A stretch of 64,000 nt of DNA, from NCBI GenBank assembly GCA_048270425.1, contig JBLWSY010000010.1:65472-129471 (forward strand), in the 5' to 3' direction. Made by a program: the position numbers and the translations under genes. The notes under the pieces were generated by a model. It saw only the letters and a list, made by a program, of their open reading frames with translations. It made no database searches and was not told the DNA's origin. The DNA comes from Oceanospirillum sp048270425 (GTDB lineage Bacteria; Pseudomonadota; Gammaproteobacteria; Pseudomonadales; Halomonadaceae). Shown in pieces: positions 8,611 to 17,710 of this stretch; the stretch's first letter is position 1, and every line of letters starts with the position of its first letter.

Positions 8611-10890
8611 ATGTTCAGTCGTTTAAGGATAAGAGCGCGTTTGGTATTGGGGTTTGGCCTTTTTATGCTGCTGGTTTGCGGCATTGTAATCCCCTTGTTA
8701 CTGGCCGATATGAAGCTGATTATTGAAGAAGCTGAGCGGCGTGAGCTGGTTAGTCTGTTTGGTCAGCTGGAAGACCGAGTGGAAGGTGAGAAGCGTCTCG
8801 CCTCGGCGTTGGCGACCTTTGTATCGGTTCAGCCGGAGCTGAAATCTTATCTTGCCTCAGATGACCGTTCAGCATTGCTGAGCAGTACACAGCAGTCTTT
8901 TGAGCAACTGAAAACCGATTTTGGTCTGCGCCAGTTCCAGTTTCACCAGCCCCCGGCGACCTCTTACCTGAGGGTTCATAAGGCGGAGAAATTTGGTGAT
9001 GATCTGTCAGATTTCCGGGAAACCGTGGTTATAACCAACCGGGATCGTCAGCCGGTCAGTGGTATCGAAAAAGGCGTCGCAGGACTTGGGATTCGTGGCC
9101 TGGCCCCTGTTTCTGTTGATGGTCGCCATTGGGGGTCTGTAGAGTTTGGTTTCTCTCTTGGCGCTTTCTTTTTTGAGCAGGCAAAAGAGAGCACCGGCGC
9201 AGACTTTGTGGTTTCCCGCCCCAACGGAAACCAGTTGGAACCTTATGTTTCTACACTGAGCGGCAGTACCAATCTGTTGTCTCAGGAGCAACTGCAGCGA
9301 GCTCTGGCTGGCGACAGCGTCTTCTCTCAGCTGGATGTAAACGGCCGACATCTGGCCGTTTATGCTCGCGTTCTGAACGACTTCTCCGGTCAGCCTGCAG
9401 CAATTATTCAGGTGGCCATGAACCGGGACAGTTATCTGGCGATGTTGGATCGCTCCTTTATGGATTCTGTGTTGGTAGCGATCGCCTTTATCGCTCTTGG
9501 AATGGTGTTAGCGATAGTGATTACCCGCAGCATCACTCAGCCGCTGAAGAACATGCGAATCGCAGTGGATAATATCTCTCAGGGAGATGGTGATCTGACC
9601 CAGAAGATCCGGGTGGATGGCCAGCATGAACTGGCGGATATTGCGGACTCCATCAACCGCTTTATAGACAATATTGAGCTTCTGGTTAAATCTCTTATGA
9701 AGTCGGTTGCCAGTGTTTCCAGTTCCGGTTCTGAGCTGTTTGATATCACCGAACGTTCCATTGAGCTGACCCGTAAGCAGCAGGCCAGCACCAGTGAGGT
9801 GGCTACGGCCGTTAATGAAATGACGGCTACGGCGCAAGAAGTCGCCCAACATGCGGCCAGTACTTCAACCTTTACCCAAGATGCCAGTGAGCGCTCCCGT
9901 ATCAGCTACGGCACGGTACAGGACAGCATTCGCACCATTCATGTGATGGCGGAAAACGTTGGTTCAACTGTTGATATGATCAACCGCGTGAATGAACAAA
10001 CCTCCGAGATTCACACCATTCTGGATGTGATTCACGGTATTGCTGAGCAAACCAATCTGCTGGCACTGAATGCGGCCATTGAGGCAGCCCGGGCTGGTGA
10101 GCAGGGCAGGGGCTTTGCTGTTGTTGCCGATGAAGTGCGCACGCTGGCACAACGCACCCAGGAAGCCACCGGTAAGATTAATGACATGATCACCGACCTG
10201 CTGAAGGTTACTAAGGACACCACTGACGTGATCAATCACAGTCAGGAGCACGTGCATGAGCTGGTGGAAGTTGCCAACGCATCCGGTGATGCCCTGCAGG
10301 CGATTACTGATGGTATGCAGCAGATTAACGATACGGTTTACCAGATCGCCAGTGCTGCTGAAGAGCAGAGCCAGGTTTCGGACGATATCAACCGCAGCGT
10401 AGTCAGCATTGCCGAAGGTGCCGATGAAACGGCTCAGGGGGCGGGGCGTATTATGCAGGGGTCCTCGTCAATGGGGATCGAACTGACCAGTCTGATGGCT
10501 ATTGTCCGCCGCTTTAAGGTAAGCAAAGATCCGGCCACCGAACTGGCGGTTGCCCGAAGTGCGCACCAAGCCTGGAAAATGCGTTTGCGTACCTTCCTGG
10601 ACGGTGCCGGTTCAATATCCATGCAGCAGGCGGTTTCTGCCCATGACTGTGATTTTGGAAAATGGTACTACGGTGAAGGTCACGATTTCTGCAGTCAGGA
10701 AGCAGACCTGAAGGCGATCGAACGTCCCCATGAAGAGTTGCATGAGCTGATCAAGCAGATCGTTAAAGCGAAAGAGTCCGGTGATCAGGCTAAGGCTGAA
10801 CAGCTGTACCATAAGGTTTGCGATCTGTCTGAAATGATTGTTGCCGGAATGGATACGGTGATCGACCGATACAAACATCTGAATGACTAA
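8611..10890 (+). CDS. Methyl-accepting chemotaxis protein with C-terminal zinc-binding (CZB) domain
   Basis: 759 residues. TM1 is near 10-32, a large periplasmic Cache-like sensor covers about 33-280, and TM2 is near 283-304, followed by HAMP. The cytoplasmic signalling hairpin carries the nearly invariant EQTNLLALNAAIEAARAGEQGRG. After the coiled coil comes a CZB domain (about 650-755) with the expected zinc ligands: His in AHQAWK, Cys in HDCDFGKWYYGEG, and His residues in HEELHEL and LYHKV. No C-terminal NWETF-type CheR tether is seen. AGAGGTAGGC precedes the ATG. It probably couples an extracellular ligand and zinc/oxidant status to CheA. Confidence 0.93.
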   Translation: MFSRLRIRARLVLGFGLFMLLVCGIVIPLLLADMKLIIEEAERRELVSLFGQLEDRVEGEKRLASALATFVSVQPELKSYLASDDRSALLSSTQQSFEQLKTDFGLRQFQFHQPPATSYLRVHKAEKFGDDLSDFRETVVITNRDRQPVSGIEKGVAGLGIRGLAPVSVDGRHWGSVEFGFSLGAFFFEQAKESTGADFVVSRPNGNQLEPYVSTLSGSTNLLSQEQLQRALAGDSVFSQLDVNGRHLAVYARVLNDFSGQPAAIIQVAMNRDSYLAMLDRSFMDSVLVAIAFIALGMVLAIVITRSITQPLKNMRIAVDNISQGDGDLTQKIRVDGQHELADIADSINRFIDNIELLVKSLMKSVASVSSSGSELFDITERSIELTRKQQASTSEVATAVNEMTATAQEVAQHAASTSTFTQDASERSRISYGTVQDSIRTIHVMAENVGSTVDMINRVNEQTSEIHTILDVIHGIAEQTNLLALNAAIEAARAGEQGRGFAVVADEVRTLAQRTQEATGKINDMITDLLKVTKDTTDVINHSQEHVHELVEVANASGDALQAITDGMQQINDTVYQIASAAEEQSQVSDDINRSVVSIAEGADETAQGAGRIMQGSSSMGIELTSLMAIVRRFKVSKDPATELAVARSAHQAWKMRLRTFLDGAGSISMQQAVSAHDCDFGKWYYGEGHDFCSQEADLKAIERPHEELHELIKQIVKAKESGDQAKAEQLYHKVCDLSEMIVAGMDTVIDRYKHLND

Positions 10891-10977
10891 GCCTATCTGT
10901 GAGGTCAGGCGTTTTGGATAACAGCGTCTCCTGAACGCAAAAATCTGCCCTATCAGAAAATGCTATCAAAAAGCTCC

Positions 10978-11000
10978 CACTCCGGCAGCGTGCCGGAGTG
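10978..11000 (+). terminator. Strong hairpin after the chemoreceptor gene
   Basis: CACTCCGGCA-GCG-TGCCGGAGTG is a perfect 10-bp stem 88 bp after the stop. The T run comes only after a further CTCCGGTTTTTG segment, so this may be a terminator or an mRNA-stabilising hairpin. Confidence 0.55.
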
Positions 11001-11049
11001 AACCTTTCTCCGGTTTTTGTCGTAACGCAGACAGATACCGGAGACCTTT

Positions 11050-11700
11050 ATGCGTTACTACTCACTACTGCCCCTTTCCGCCATTATTGCGTTCAGCTTT
11101 CTGACTCTTCTGGTCAGTATGGGCTGGATTCCGCCGGGTGAGGCGATTCTGGAACAACTAAAGGCGAATCTCGGGCAGAGCCAAAGCTGGTTACTGCTGC
11201 TGATTATTCTCGCCGAGTCGATTATCTATCTGGGTTTTTATTTCCCTGGTCAGTTTTTTGCCGTAGTCATTGTTGTGCTCTCCGATCCTGATTTTGGCGA
11301 TATGCTTTGGCTGACATTGATGATGGTCACGGCGGCCACCTTGGGTTCCAGTATTAATTATGGATTGGGGCGCGCCTGGGGAGACCCAGCCCGCAGCGGT
11401 CATCAGGATTACTCCCTGCGTAATCTTCTGCTGGCGATGCTGCACACCAATGCGCTGGCGTTTTATATGTTTGCTCAGGGGGCGAACCGACATCCTTTCA
11501 AAGTGGTCTGGCTCTCGGGTCTGATCAACCTGCCTTACTACCTGCTGCTGATCGCAGGAACGGCACTTCTGAGTGATGAGGTGATGTATGTCGCCGAAAC
11601 ACCTGAGGTGCTGGCGTTTTTCCTGACGGTCTGGTTCCTGATCGCACTGTGGATGGATATCCGTAAGCGGGCCATTCCGGGACCGGACGCCGGACTTTAA
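11050..11700 (+). CDS. DedA/VTT-like integral membrane protein
   Basis: 216 residues with about five membrane segments. ESIIYLGFYFPGQFFAVVIVVLS followed by LGSSINYGLGRAWG matches the E...PG and G-x-x-x-N/GY-x-x-GR-x-x-G spacing of DedA/VTT proteins, which act in membrane lipid transport and envelope homeostasis. The central part (PARSGHQDYSLRNLL) is not typical, so family assignment is moderate. It is a single gene. Confidence 0.55.
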   Translation: MRYYSLLPLSAIIAFSFLTLLVSMGWIPPGEAILEQLKANLGQSQSWLLLLIILAESIIYLGFYFPGQFFAVVIVVLSDPDFGDMLWLTLMMVTAATLGSSINYGLGRAWGDPARSGHQDYSLRNLLLAMLHTNALAFYMFAQGANRHPFKVVWLSGLINLPYYLLLIAGTALLSDEVMYVAETPEVLAFFLTVWFLIALWMDIRKRAIPGPDAGL

Positions 11701-11822
11701 TATCGGCTAATTACCTGCGGCACGTCGGTTTCTTTCCTGATACGAATTGACTTGTGGTTTATAGAGCGTATCGTACGCATCGCCTGACTGAATCGGATTC
11801 TGTAGTGATCCGGGCAGGCTGT

Positions 11823-11846
11823 ACTGACTCTCTGCAGTCAGTTTTA
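11823..11846 (+). terminator. Probable terminator
   Basis: ACTGACT-CTCTGC-AGTCAGT is a perfect 7-bp stem followed by TTTA, 122 bp after the DedA-like gene. The T tract is short. Confidence 0.5.
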
Positions 11847-11896
11847 TTAACAAAGCTGTGGAGATGATTTTAAATTAAGCGATAAGGAGCACTTAG

Positions 11897-12325
11897 GTGT
11901 TACAGGAAACAAAAGGGCTGCAGCTCTCAAACGCAGTGACCATTCCTGACGAGGAGTTGGAACTGCAGGCCATTCGGGCACAAGGTGCCGGTGGTCAGAA
12001 TGTAAATAAGGTGTCATCGGCAATTCACCTGCGATTCGATATCCCTGCTTCCAGCCTGCCGGAATTCTACAAAGAGCGCCTCTTGGCTCTGAAAGACAGC
12101 CGGATCAGCAAAGAGGGTGTGCTGGTGATTAAAGCGCAGCAGTTCCGCACTCAGGAAAAGAACCGTGAAGATGCACTGCAGCGACTGAAAACGCTGATTC
12201 TGGATGCCACCAAGGTTCAGAAAGCCCGACGCCCAACTAAACCCAGCCGTAATTCTCAGAAGAAGCGGATGGATAAAAAGAACCAGCGGGGCCAGATTAA
12301 ATCTCTGCGCGGCAAGGTTATGTGA
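11897..12325 (+). CDS. arfB: Alternative ribosome-rescue factor ArfB (YaeJ)
   Basis: 142 residues. It carries the release-factor catalytic GGQ in AQGAGGQNVNKVSSAIHLRFD, lacks the stop-codon-recognition domain, and ends in the basic tail (KKRMDKKNQRGQIKSLRGKVM) that enters the mRNA channel of stalled ribosomes. It hydrolyses peptidyl-tRNA on non-stop complexes. The GTG start at 11897 is supported by AAGGAG about 9 bases upstream. Confidence 0.93.
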   Translation: MLQETKGLQLSNAVTIPDEELELQAIRAQGAGGQNVNKVSSAIHLRFDIPASSLPEFYKERLLALKDSRISKEGVLVIKAQQFRTQEKNREDALQRLKTLILDATKVQKARRPTKPSRNSQKKRMDKKNQRGQIKSLRGKVM

Positions 12326-12468
12326 TGAAAACGGACAAAACGATGACGATTAAGCGAATGATGGCGAACAAAAGAATGATCGTAAGAAAGAACAGGCTCA
12401 GGACAAACCCGAATCAGAAACTCTGTCTCAGTCAGCGGGTTATCACCCAAAGCCTTCAGATAAAAGAG

Positions 12469-12518
12469 AAAGGGCTGCCGAATACACTGCAAAGCAGTTT
12501 ATCCGCCAGCCCTTTTTT
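12469..12518 (+). terminator. Compound hairpin terminator after arfB
   Basis: AAAGGGCTG at 12469 pairs with CAGCCCTTT near 12508-12516, with an inner hairpin ACTGC-AAA-GCAGT and a T run at the end. It lies 144 bp after arfB; no convincing gene lies between. Confidence 0.7.
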
Positions 12519-12561
12519 AATGCGCGGCAAGACGACTCAAAAACCGCTTCTGCCGTGAACC

Positions 12562-12593
12562 CGTAGGATGGGGCAAAGCGAAGCGTGCCCATC
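12562..12593. repeat. Dispersed palindrome-type repeat (GTAGGATGG... family)
   Basis: Starting CGTAGGATGGGGCAAAGCGA, this 32-bp stretch is identical at 31 of 32 positions to the reverse complement of 36910-36941. It is a short interspersed element between arfB and the adenine deaminase gene. Confidence 0.8.
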
Positions 12594-12616
12594 ATAGCGC
12601 AGCTGCTTTATGCTTC

Positions 12617-13666
12617 TTACTGCGTTGACGAAAACTGCAGAACCACACGATCCAGCTCTGCCAACAGCTCCTTCTTGCGGGGCTCTTCCGCCCAGCTGCC
12701 TTCGATACTGTTTCGGGTCAGGGTGATGATATCGTCGGCACTTAAGCCCACTGCCTGCTGCAGCTGAATCAGATTTTCATTCATATAGCCGCCGAAATAC
12801 GCCGGATCATCTGAGTTGATGGTGGCTTTCAGGCCCGCTTGCAGCATGGTCGGAATCGGGTGCTTACCAAGATCTTTCACCACCTGCAGTTTCAGGTTGG
12901 ATAACGGACACACCGTCAGCACCATCTGAGAATCCCGCAGACGCTCGATCAGGGCATCATCTTCCAGCGAACGATTGCCATGATCAACACGATCCACCTG
13001 CAGCAGATCCAGCGCCTGCCAGACGTAATCCGCCGGGCCTTCTTCACCGGCGTGAGCGGTAATTTTCAGACCCAGTTCACGGCAGGCCTCAAAGACACGT
13101 TCAAACTTCTCCGGTGGATGTCCCATTTCTGATGAATCAAGACCCACGCCGTAGATCTCATCCCGATAAGGTTTTGCCAGTTCCAGAGTTTCAAACGCGC
13201 TCTCTTCAGAGAGGTGTCGCAGGAAAGACATAATCAGACGATAACTGATGCCATGCTGAGTACGGGCTTCTTTCAGTGCCTGCAGTATGCCGCCAATCTG
13301 GGTGGCAAAGTCGATACCGCGTTCCAGATGCCCCTGTGGGTCCCAGAAGATCTCGACGTGGCGCACATTCTGGCTGTGAACCTTATCCAGATAGGCGCGG
13401 GTCAGGTCGTAATAATCCTGACGGGTTTGCAGCACATTCATGCCCTGATAGTAGAGATCCAGAAACTCCTGCAGGTTGTTGAACTGATACGCTGCTTTTA
13501 AAGCCTCTACGGAGTCGTAACTCAGGGTGATCTTGTTACGTTGGGCTATCCGGAACATCAGCTCCGGTTCAAAAGAGCCTTCAATATGCAGGTGCAGCTC
13601 TGCTTTTGGCAGAGCCTGAATCAGGGGGCTCAGGTCAGTGGCAGAAGCCGTCTGGGAAGGTGTCAT
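12617..13666 (-). CDS. Adenine deaminase (adenosine/AMP deaminase superfamily)
   Basis: 349 residues. Metal-binding HLHIEG near the N-terminus (ALPKAELHLHIEGSFEPELMF), HAGEEG in the middle, and SDDPAYFGGY near the C-terminus give the zinc/active-site set. FNNLQEFLDLYY, LDSSEMGHPP and NSDDPAYFGGY are the pattern of the bacterial/fungal adenine aminohydrolase subgroup rather than classical adenosine deaminase. It converts adenine to hypoxanthine and ammonia. I chose the ATG at 13666, with GGAG 6 bases upstream, over the GTG at 13678. Confidence 0.88.
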   Translation of the reverse strand: MTPSQTASATDLSPLIQALPKAELHLHIEGSFEPELMFRIAQRNKITLSYDSVEALKAAYQFNNLQEFLDLYYQGMNVLQTRQDYYDLTRAYLDKVHSQNVRHVEIFWDPQGHLERGIDFATQIGGILQALKEARTQHGISYRLIMSFLRHLSEESAFETLELAKPYRDEIYGVGLDSSEMGHPPEKFERVFEACRELGLKITAHAGEEGPADYVWQALDLLQVDRVDHGNRSLEDDALIERLRDSQMVLTVCPLSNLKLQVVKDLGKHPIPTMLQAGLKATINSDDPAYFGGYMNENLIQLQQAVGLSADDIITLTRNSIEGSWAEEPRKKELLAELDRVVLQFSSTQ

Positions 13667-13785
13667 AAGGTTCTCCACTCTGTTCTATTCGTTTGCGTTA
13701 TTCGCTTTTTGCTACTTATGTGTATACGGGGCGGGCATTCTAGCGAATCCCTGCCGGTTTTTCCGGCTCATTATTAATCGCTGCT

Positions 13786-14781
13786 TTAATCACCCTTTAT
13801 ATCAGTACGGGCCGAATCCCGCTCCGGTTTAAACCAGAGTTCAGGCCGGTTGAGGGGTGTTTTCGGATGTAGCGACGGGCCCTGAAGTCTGATCAGGGTG
13901 TAATCGGTATTGTTGAGCAGATTAAGGGCTTTTTTCAGTTCCGGAAGGGTACGGAAATAGTGGTCGAAACTGCCATCGGCAATCGCTCTTTCAAGGCCCT
14001 TTTCGATCCGTTGCGCTAACTGTTTTCGTTCAAGGGGAACAAAAAAGTAGATGGGGCTGATGTACTGCAGTACCAGATCCTCTTTCAGCATCAGGTCGTT
14101 GGTGATATCCCGTTCCAGCTCCAGCCAGACCTCAGCGATGCTGCGGGGAAAAAAGTCCACCCGGTTTTTACTTAACATCTGAAACAGGCCGGCATATTGG
14201 GTGTGGGTGCGAACCAGAAAACCGTTATCTTTCAGAATGGCAACATCGGGCCAGCCGTTTCCCTGAATCATCACGTACTGACTCAGTTCTTCTTGGGTAT
14301 CTACGTTGGAAAACGCCTCAGCCCGCTTGCGGTTGATCAGCATTATCCGATAGCCCAGCAGCCCTTTCATCAAAGGGATGCGGATCGGCAGCGTGCGTAT
14401 CTCACGCATTGTGCTGGTCATACCCCAGGTTACGTCCAGTTTATTTTGGCTGACCATCATAAAAGAGCGTTCCTGATTGATAGGTTCTTCCCTTGGTAAG
14501 AGCTCGTAAGGGCCGTAATCATCAAGGGTTTTGTCCAGTGCCAGTTTCAAAAGGCCTGTGAAATAGTTAAGACGCTGATCTTCAGGGTGGTCTGCCGGGC
14601 GATGGTAGAGCGTGAGGACAGGTTGGGTCGACAGGGCAAGCGTATCCCCTGATCTGGCATGCGCTCTGGCAGAGCCAAAAAGCAATATGGCAAATAGCAG
14701 GCACAGAGCGAGTGCTGTTGCCGTTGGTGAAGGGTACGCTGGTGCAGGATGCACAGAGCACTTTTGAACCACCCTTGTCAT
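13786..14781 (-). CDS. Periplasmic substrate-binding protein (type 2 fold), solitary
   Basis: 331 residues. An N-terminal hydrophobic stretch (TALALCLLFAILLFGSARAHA) is a secretion signal. The mature part has the extracellular solute-binding family 3 look: LNYFTGLLKLALDKTLDDYG, LDVTWGMTSTMREI, and a C-terminal FVPLERKQLAQRIEKGLERAIADGSFDHYF. No ABC permease or ATPase is nearby, so it may act as a sensor or an orphan binding protein. Ligand unknown. Confidence 0.75.
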   Translation of the reverse strand: MTRVVQKCSVHPAPAYPSPTATALALCLLFAILLFGSARAHARSGDTLALSTQPVLTLYHRPADHPEDQRLNYFTGLLKLALDKTLDDYGPYELLPREEPINQERSFMMVSQNKLDVTWGMTSTMREIRTLPIRIPLMKGLLGYRIMLINRKRAEAFSNVDTQEELSQYVMIQGNGWPDVAILKDNGFLVRTHTQYAGLFQMLSKNRVDFFPRSIAEVWLELERDITNDLMLKEDLVLQYISPIYFFVPLERKQLAQRIEKGLERAIADGSFDHYFRTLPELKKALNLLNNTDYTLIRLQGPSLHPKTPLNRPELWFKPERDSARTDIKGD

Positions 14782-15309
14782 GACATTGTCCCAATGCAGT
14801 CGCTGGATATACGGAATTCTGATTATTTTTATAAAAATGAATGAAGCTCTGAACAGAGTATAGATAGGCTTTGAATATTTGGATCGTCTTAATTAATCGG
14901 GTGCGGGTCACCCTATTGCAACACGTGCCATCTTGGTCGCCAGGAGATAGATCCTGTTGCGATTGTTTGTTTCTGATCGCTGCCTGCTGAACGGTAGGTG
15001 CAAATAGCTTGTTATAAATGCAGTAACCTGGTCTTTTAAGCGTGCTTTAGTGCTGGGTGCCCATCGGTAAGATGATGATGCTGGCTGTGGTTGCTGCCGG
15101 GTATTTCAGCAATGGCAGCGTCTTTCAGGAACACCGCAAGCTAAGCTCTGTTAATCATGGAAACTGAAAAGGCTGTCTGAGAGCTCCTTTTTTGTGTCTG
15201 TTTTTTTCCGGTTTGCTGAGCAATTTTGTACAAAAAACTTATTCGGGACTGAGTTACACTCAATTAACCTCTGTTGGAAAACGATTATTCGTTCTGCAAA
15301 ACTGCTTTT
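14782..15309. other. Divergent intergenic region, no gene recognised
   Basis: About 500 bp between the binding protein and the AraC regulator. I find no convincing gene, RNA or strong hairpin. A 36-codon frame (GTG near 15056 to a stop near 15167) ends just before the regulator; it has no ribosome-binding site. Confidence 0.4.
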
Positions 15310-16173
15310 ATGACTAAAGAGATCATTTCGGCTGAAAAAGCCAATTTGCCTGATAAAGAAAGCGCCGTATTCAATACCGCTGCAGAGCTGGGCGGTGTTG
15401 AGCTTCTGAACGCCCGTTATAAAAAGCAGAACTTTTCCCGCCACAGCCATGAAGGCTTCACCCTTGGGGTGATTCAGGAAGGTGCACAGTGTTTTTACCG
15501 TACCGGTGGTAACCATATCGCCCCGCAGGACAGCATTATTCTGGTGAATGCCGATGAGGTGCATAACGGCCATTCTGCAGCTGATGGCGGCTGGGCGTAT
15601 AAAGCGATGTATCCGCTGCCGGAGCAGCTCAACAGTGTCTGCGCGGAGCTGGGTAGCTTTAAAGATGTCACGCCCTATTTCCCGGAACCCGTGGTGCATG
15701 ACCCGGAACTGGCCGCGCAATTCCGTCAGCTGTTTGAGGTACTGGAAACTTCAGATAACCGGCTGCTTCGGGAAAGTCTGATGTATGCCTTTCTGGTGAA
15801 GCTGATTCACCGCCACGGTCGCTCCCGTCTGCCGCAAGGCCCGCAAACCAAAGTGCAGTCCCAGCTGCATCGGGTGAAAGAGTTTCTGGATGATTTTCCG
15901 GAAGCGGATATCTCTCTGGAAGATCTGGCGCAACTGGCCAACCTCAGCCCGTATCACCTGATCCGAGCTTTTGGTAAAGCCTTTGGCCTGCCGCCCCATG
16001 CCTATCAGGTACAGGCGCGTTTGCGTCTTGCCCGCCAGTTTCTGCGTAAAGGCCAGACACTGGCAGATGCTGCCCAGAGCAGTGGCTTTCACGATCAGAG
16101 CCATCTGCACCGCCACTTCAAAAAAGCGATGGGCGTGACCCCTAAGCAGTATCGCCAGAGTTTTGGCTTTTAA
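15310..16173 (+). CDS. AraC-family transcriptional regulator
   Basis: 287 residues from the ATG at 15310; a TTG at 15274 would add 12. The N-terminal half is a cupin-like sensing domain (FSRHSHEGFTLGVIQEG, HIAPQDSIILVNADEVHNG). The C-terminal about 100 residues hold two helix-turn-helix motifs (ISLEDLAQLANLSPYHLIRAFGKAFG and LADAAQSSGFHDQSHLHRHFKKAMGVTPKQYR). It lies directly before azlC and azlD on the same strand, an AraC-azlCD arrangement seen in many proteobacteria, so it probably regulates that exporter. Confidence 0.9.
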   Translation: MTKEIISAEKANLPDKESAVFNTAAELGGVELLNARYKKQNFSRHSHEGFTLGVIQEGAQCFYRTGGNHIAPQDSIILVNADEVHNGHSAADGGWAYKAMYPLPEQLNSVCAELGSFKDVTPYFPEPVVHDPELAAQFRQLFEVLETSDNRLLRESLMYAFLVKLIHRHGRSRLPQGPQTKVQSQLHRVKEFLDDFPEADISLEDLAQLANLSPYHLIRAFGKAFGLPPHAYQVQARLRLARQFLRKGQTLADAAQSSGFHDQSHLHRHFKKAMGVTPKQYRQSFGF

Positions 16174-16269
16174 ACGCGCAATTTTATCCAAGTTTTCCCG
16201 CCCTTAATTCTTCTAATCTCAAACCTCGATTTGCTCATTTTTTCTGTCTTTGTGCGTATAGAGGTTGTG

Positions 16270-17157
16270 ATGATTCCAGATACCTTCAGTCGGTTTAACC
16301 GGCTTAATCCGCTCAGCCCGTTCAGTCGTTTTAATCGTGGTGCGTTGGCGATGTCGCCGCTGACGATAGCGGTATTGCCCTGGGGCGTGCTGGTCGGGTC
16401 ACTGGCCATTGATGCCGGTTTTACCCTTTGGGAGAGTCAGGCGCTGTCGGCCATCTTGTTTGCGGGTGCCGCTCAGTTGGTGGTGATCGGTATGTTAAGT
16501 GGTGGTGCGGGCTTGCTGGCGCTATTGGTGACGGTGTTTTTTATCACCTCACGCCACCTGCTCTATAGCGTGGCGATGCGAAGCCGAATCAGTCCCTTGC
16601 CACTTCGCTGGCGATTGGCGTTGGGTTTTTTGCTGACTGATGAGCTATTTGCATTCTGCTTATCAGGTCAGGGATCCTCAGATAAAGGGGCATCAGCAAA
16701 GCGCGCCTATACAAAAAATTCTGCTGACAAGTCCTCCGTCGCAGAGTCAGCCCCCGAGTTTGATCGCTGGTTTGCATTGGGAGCCGGTCTTAGTTTTTAT
16801 CTGATCTGGAATCTGGCAACGCTGGCGGGAATCCTATTGGGCAATCAATTCCCGCAGATGAGTCATTGGGGGCTGGAGTTTGCGGTTGCCGCGACCTTTA
16901 TCGCCTTGGTCGTTCCTCAGATTACCGGCTGGCCGGTGGCGATTTCGGTATTGGTCGCTCTGTTGCTGTCGGTCATGTTGCACCTGTATGTCGTTCCCGG
17001 TGCTTTAGCATTGGCTGCGCTGGGTGGAATGTGTGCGGGTTATCTGGCTGACCAGATAGCTGAAAGCATGTCGGGTGAAGAAAGTTTGGGCGAATCCCAG
17101 AGAGCTTGTTCTGAAGCTTCTAGTTGTTCTGAAACATCAGAGGAGCCAACCCGATGA
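16270..17157 (+). CDS. azlC: AzlC-family amino acid exporter, large subunit
   Basis: 295 residues. The AzlC hallmark segments are visible: SPLTIAVLPWGVLVGSLAIDAGF, SAILFAGAAQLVVIGML and FFITSRHLLYSVAMRS. These proteins form a branched-chain or other amino-acid efflux pair with AzlD. I chose the ATG at 16270 because GAGG lies 5 bases upstream; the open frame extends to 16231. A hydrophilic insert (about residues 137-165) and a Ser/Glu-rich tail are unusual. The stop overlaps the azlD start by ATGA. Confidence 0.88.
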   Translation: MIPDTFSRFNRLNPLSPFSRFNRGALAMSPLTIAVLPWGVLVGSLAIDAGFTLWESQALSAILFAGAAQLVVIGMLSGGAGLLALLVTVFFITSRHLLYSVAMRSRISPLPLRWRLALGFLLTDELFAFCLSGQGSSDKGASAKRAYTKNSADKSSVAESAPEFDRWFALGAGLSFYLIWNLATLAGILLGNQFPQMSHWGLEFAVAATFIALVVPQITGWPVAISVLVALLLSVMLHLYVVPGALALAALGGMCAGYLADQIAESMSGEESLGESQRACSEASSCSETSEEPTR

Positions 17158-17489
17158 CTTTTCTGATTATCTGCATTCTGGCGGCACTGGTGTTTTTAAG
17201 CCGTTATCTCTTTCTGGAGCCGAAACTGCCACTGAAGCTATCTGCTAATGGCGAGCGATTTCTGCACTTTTCAGCCCCTGCGGTGTTAACCGCCATAGCG
17301 GCCCCCGTGGTGCTGTTGCCGGAACAGGCGGGGTCTGAGCTCCCTGAGCTGTGGCTGGCCTGGGATAATCCCTATCTGATCGCAGCTTTATTTTGCGTTG
17401 TGATTATCCGCTTAACCGGAAATGTGTTGCTGACGACGGTACTGGGCATGGTCGGTTTTGTTCTTTTAAGTCAGATGGTTTTGGTATGA
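17154..17489 (+). CDS. azlD: AzlD-family amino acid exporter, small subunit
   Basis: 111 residues, four hydrophobic segments, with the AzlD pattern FLSRYLFLE, FLHFSAPAVLTAIAAPVVLLPE and NPYLIAALFCVVIIRLTGNVLLTTVLGM. ATGA overlap with azlC indicates translational coupling. It should partner AzlC in the inner membrane. Confidence 0.88.
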   Translation: MTFLIICILAALVFLSRYLFLEPKLPLKLSANGERFLHFSAPAVLTAIAAPVVLLPEQAGSELPELWLAWDNPYLIAALFCVVIIRLTGNVLLTTVLGMVGFVLLSQMVLV

Positions 17490-17528
17490 CGTGGCTTTAA
17501 TTCGTTTTATCGGGAGTGGATCGTTAAC

Positions 17529-17588
17529 GTTTAGAAGAAAAGTCCCATTTTTAGCGAGAAAATGTCATGTTTAGCCATGAGTCTTGTG
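17529..17588. promoter_or_regulatory. 20-bp direct repeats upstream of the hydroxylase gene
   Basis: Units at 17529-17548 and 17549-17568 share TTTAG..GA.AA.T..CAT, and a third partial unit begins TTTAGC at 17570. The start-to-start distance is exactly 20 bp. Direct repeats at about two helical turns are typical of AraC-family binding sites, so HpaA (gene at 33915-34823) is a candidate ligand; the LuxR-type protein at 20462 is another. The block lies about 120-180 bp before the oxygenase start. Confidence 0.55.
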
Positions 17589-17710
17589 TCCATAATAAAT
17601 TCATCAACGAGGGTAGAGATCTGAAGGGAGATTGCCTCTCTACCCGGCACAGCGCTTATCAGGCGGTTTGTGTCCGATGAATACAACAACAATTATATGG
17701 GTACAGTCTC

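Noticed and set aside
12322..12558. 78-codon frame overlapping the arfB stop
   Set aside because: It contains the terminator hairpin and has Met/Lys-rich noise composition. A neighbouring frame reads more protein-like (KKEQAQDKPES, AAEYTAKQF) but lacks a start, so at most it is a gene remnant.
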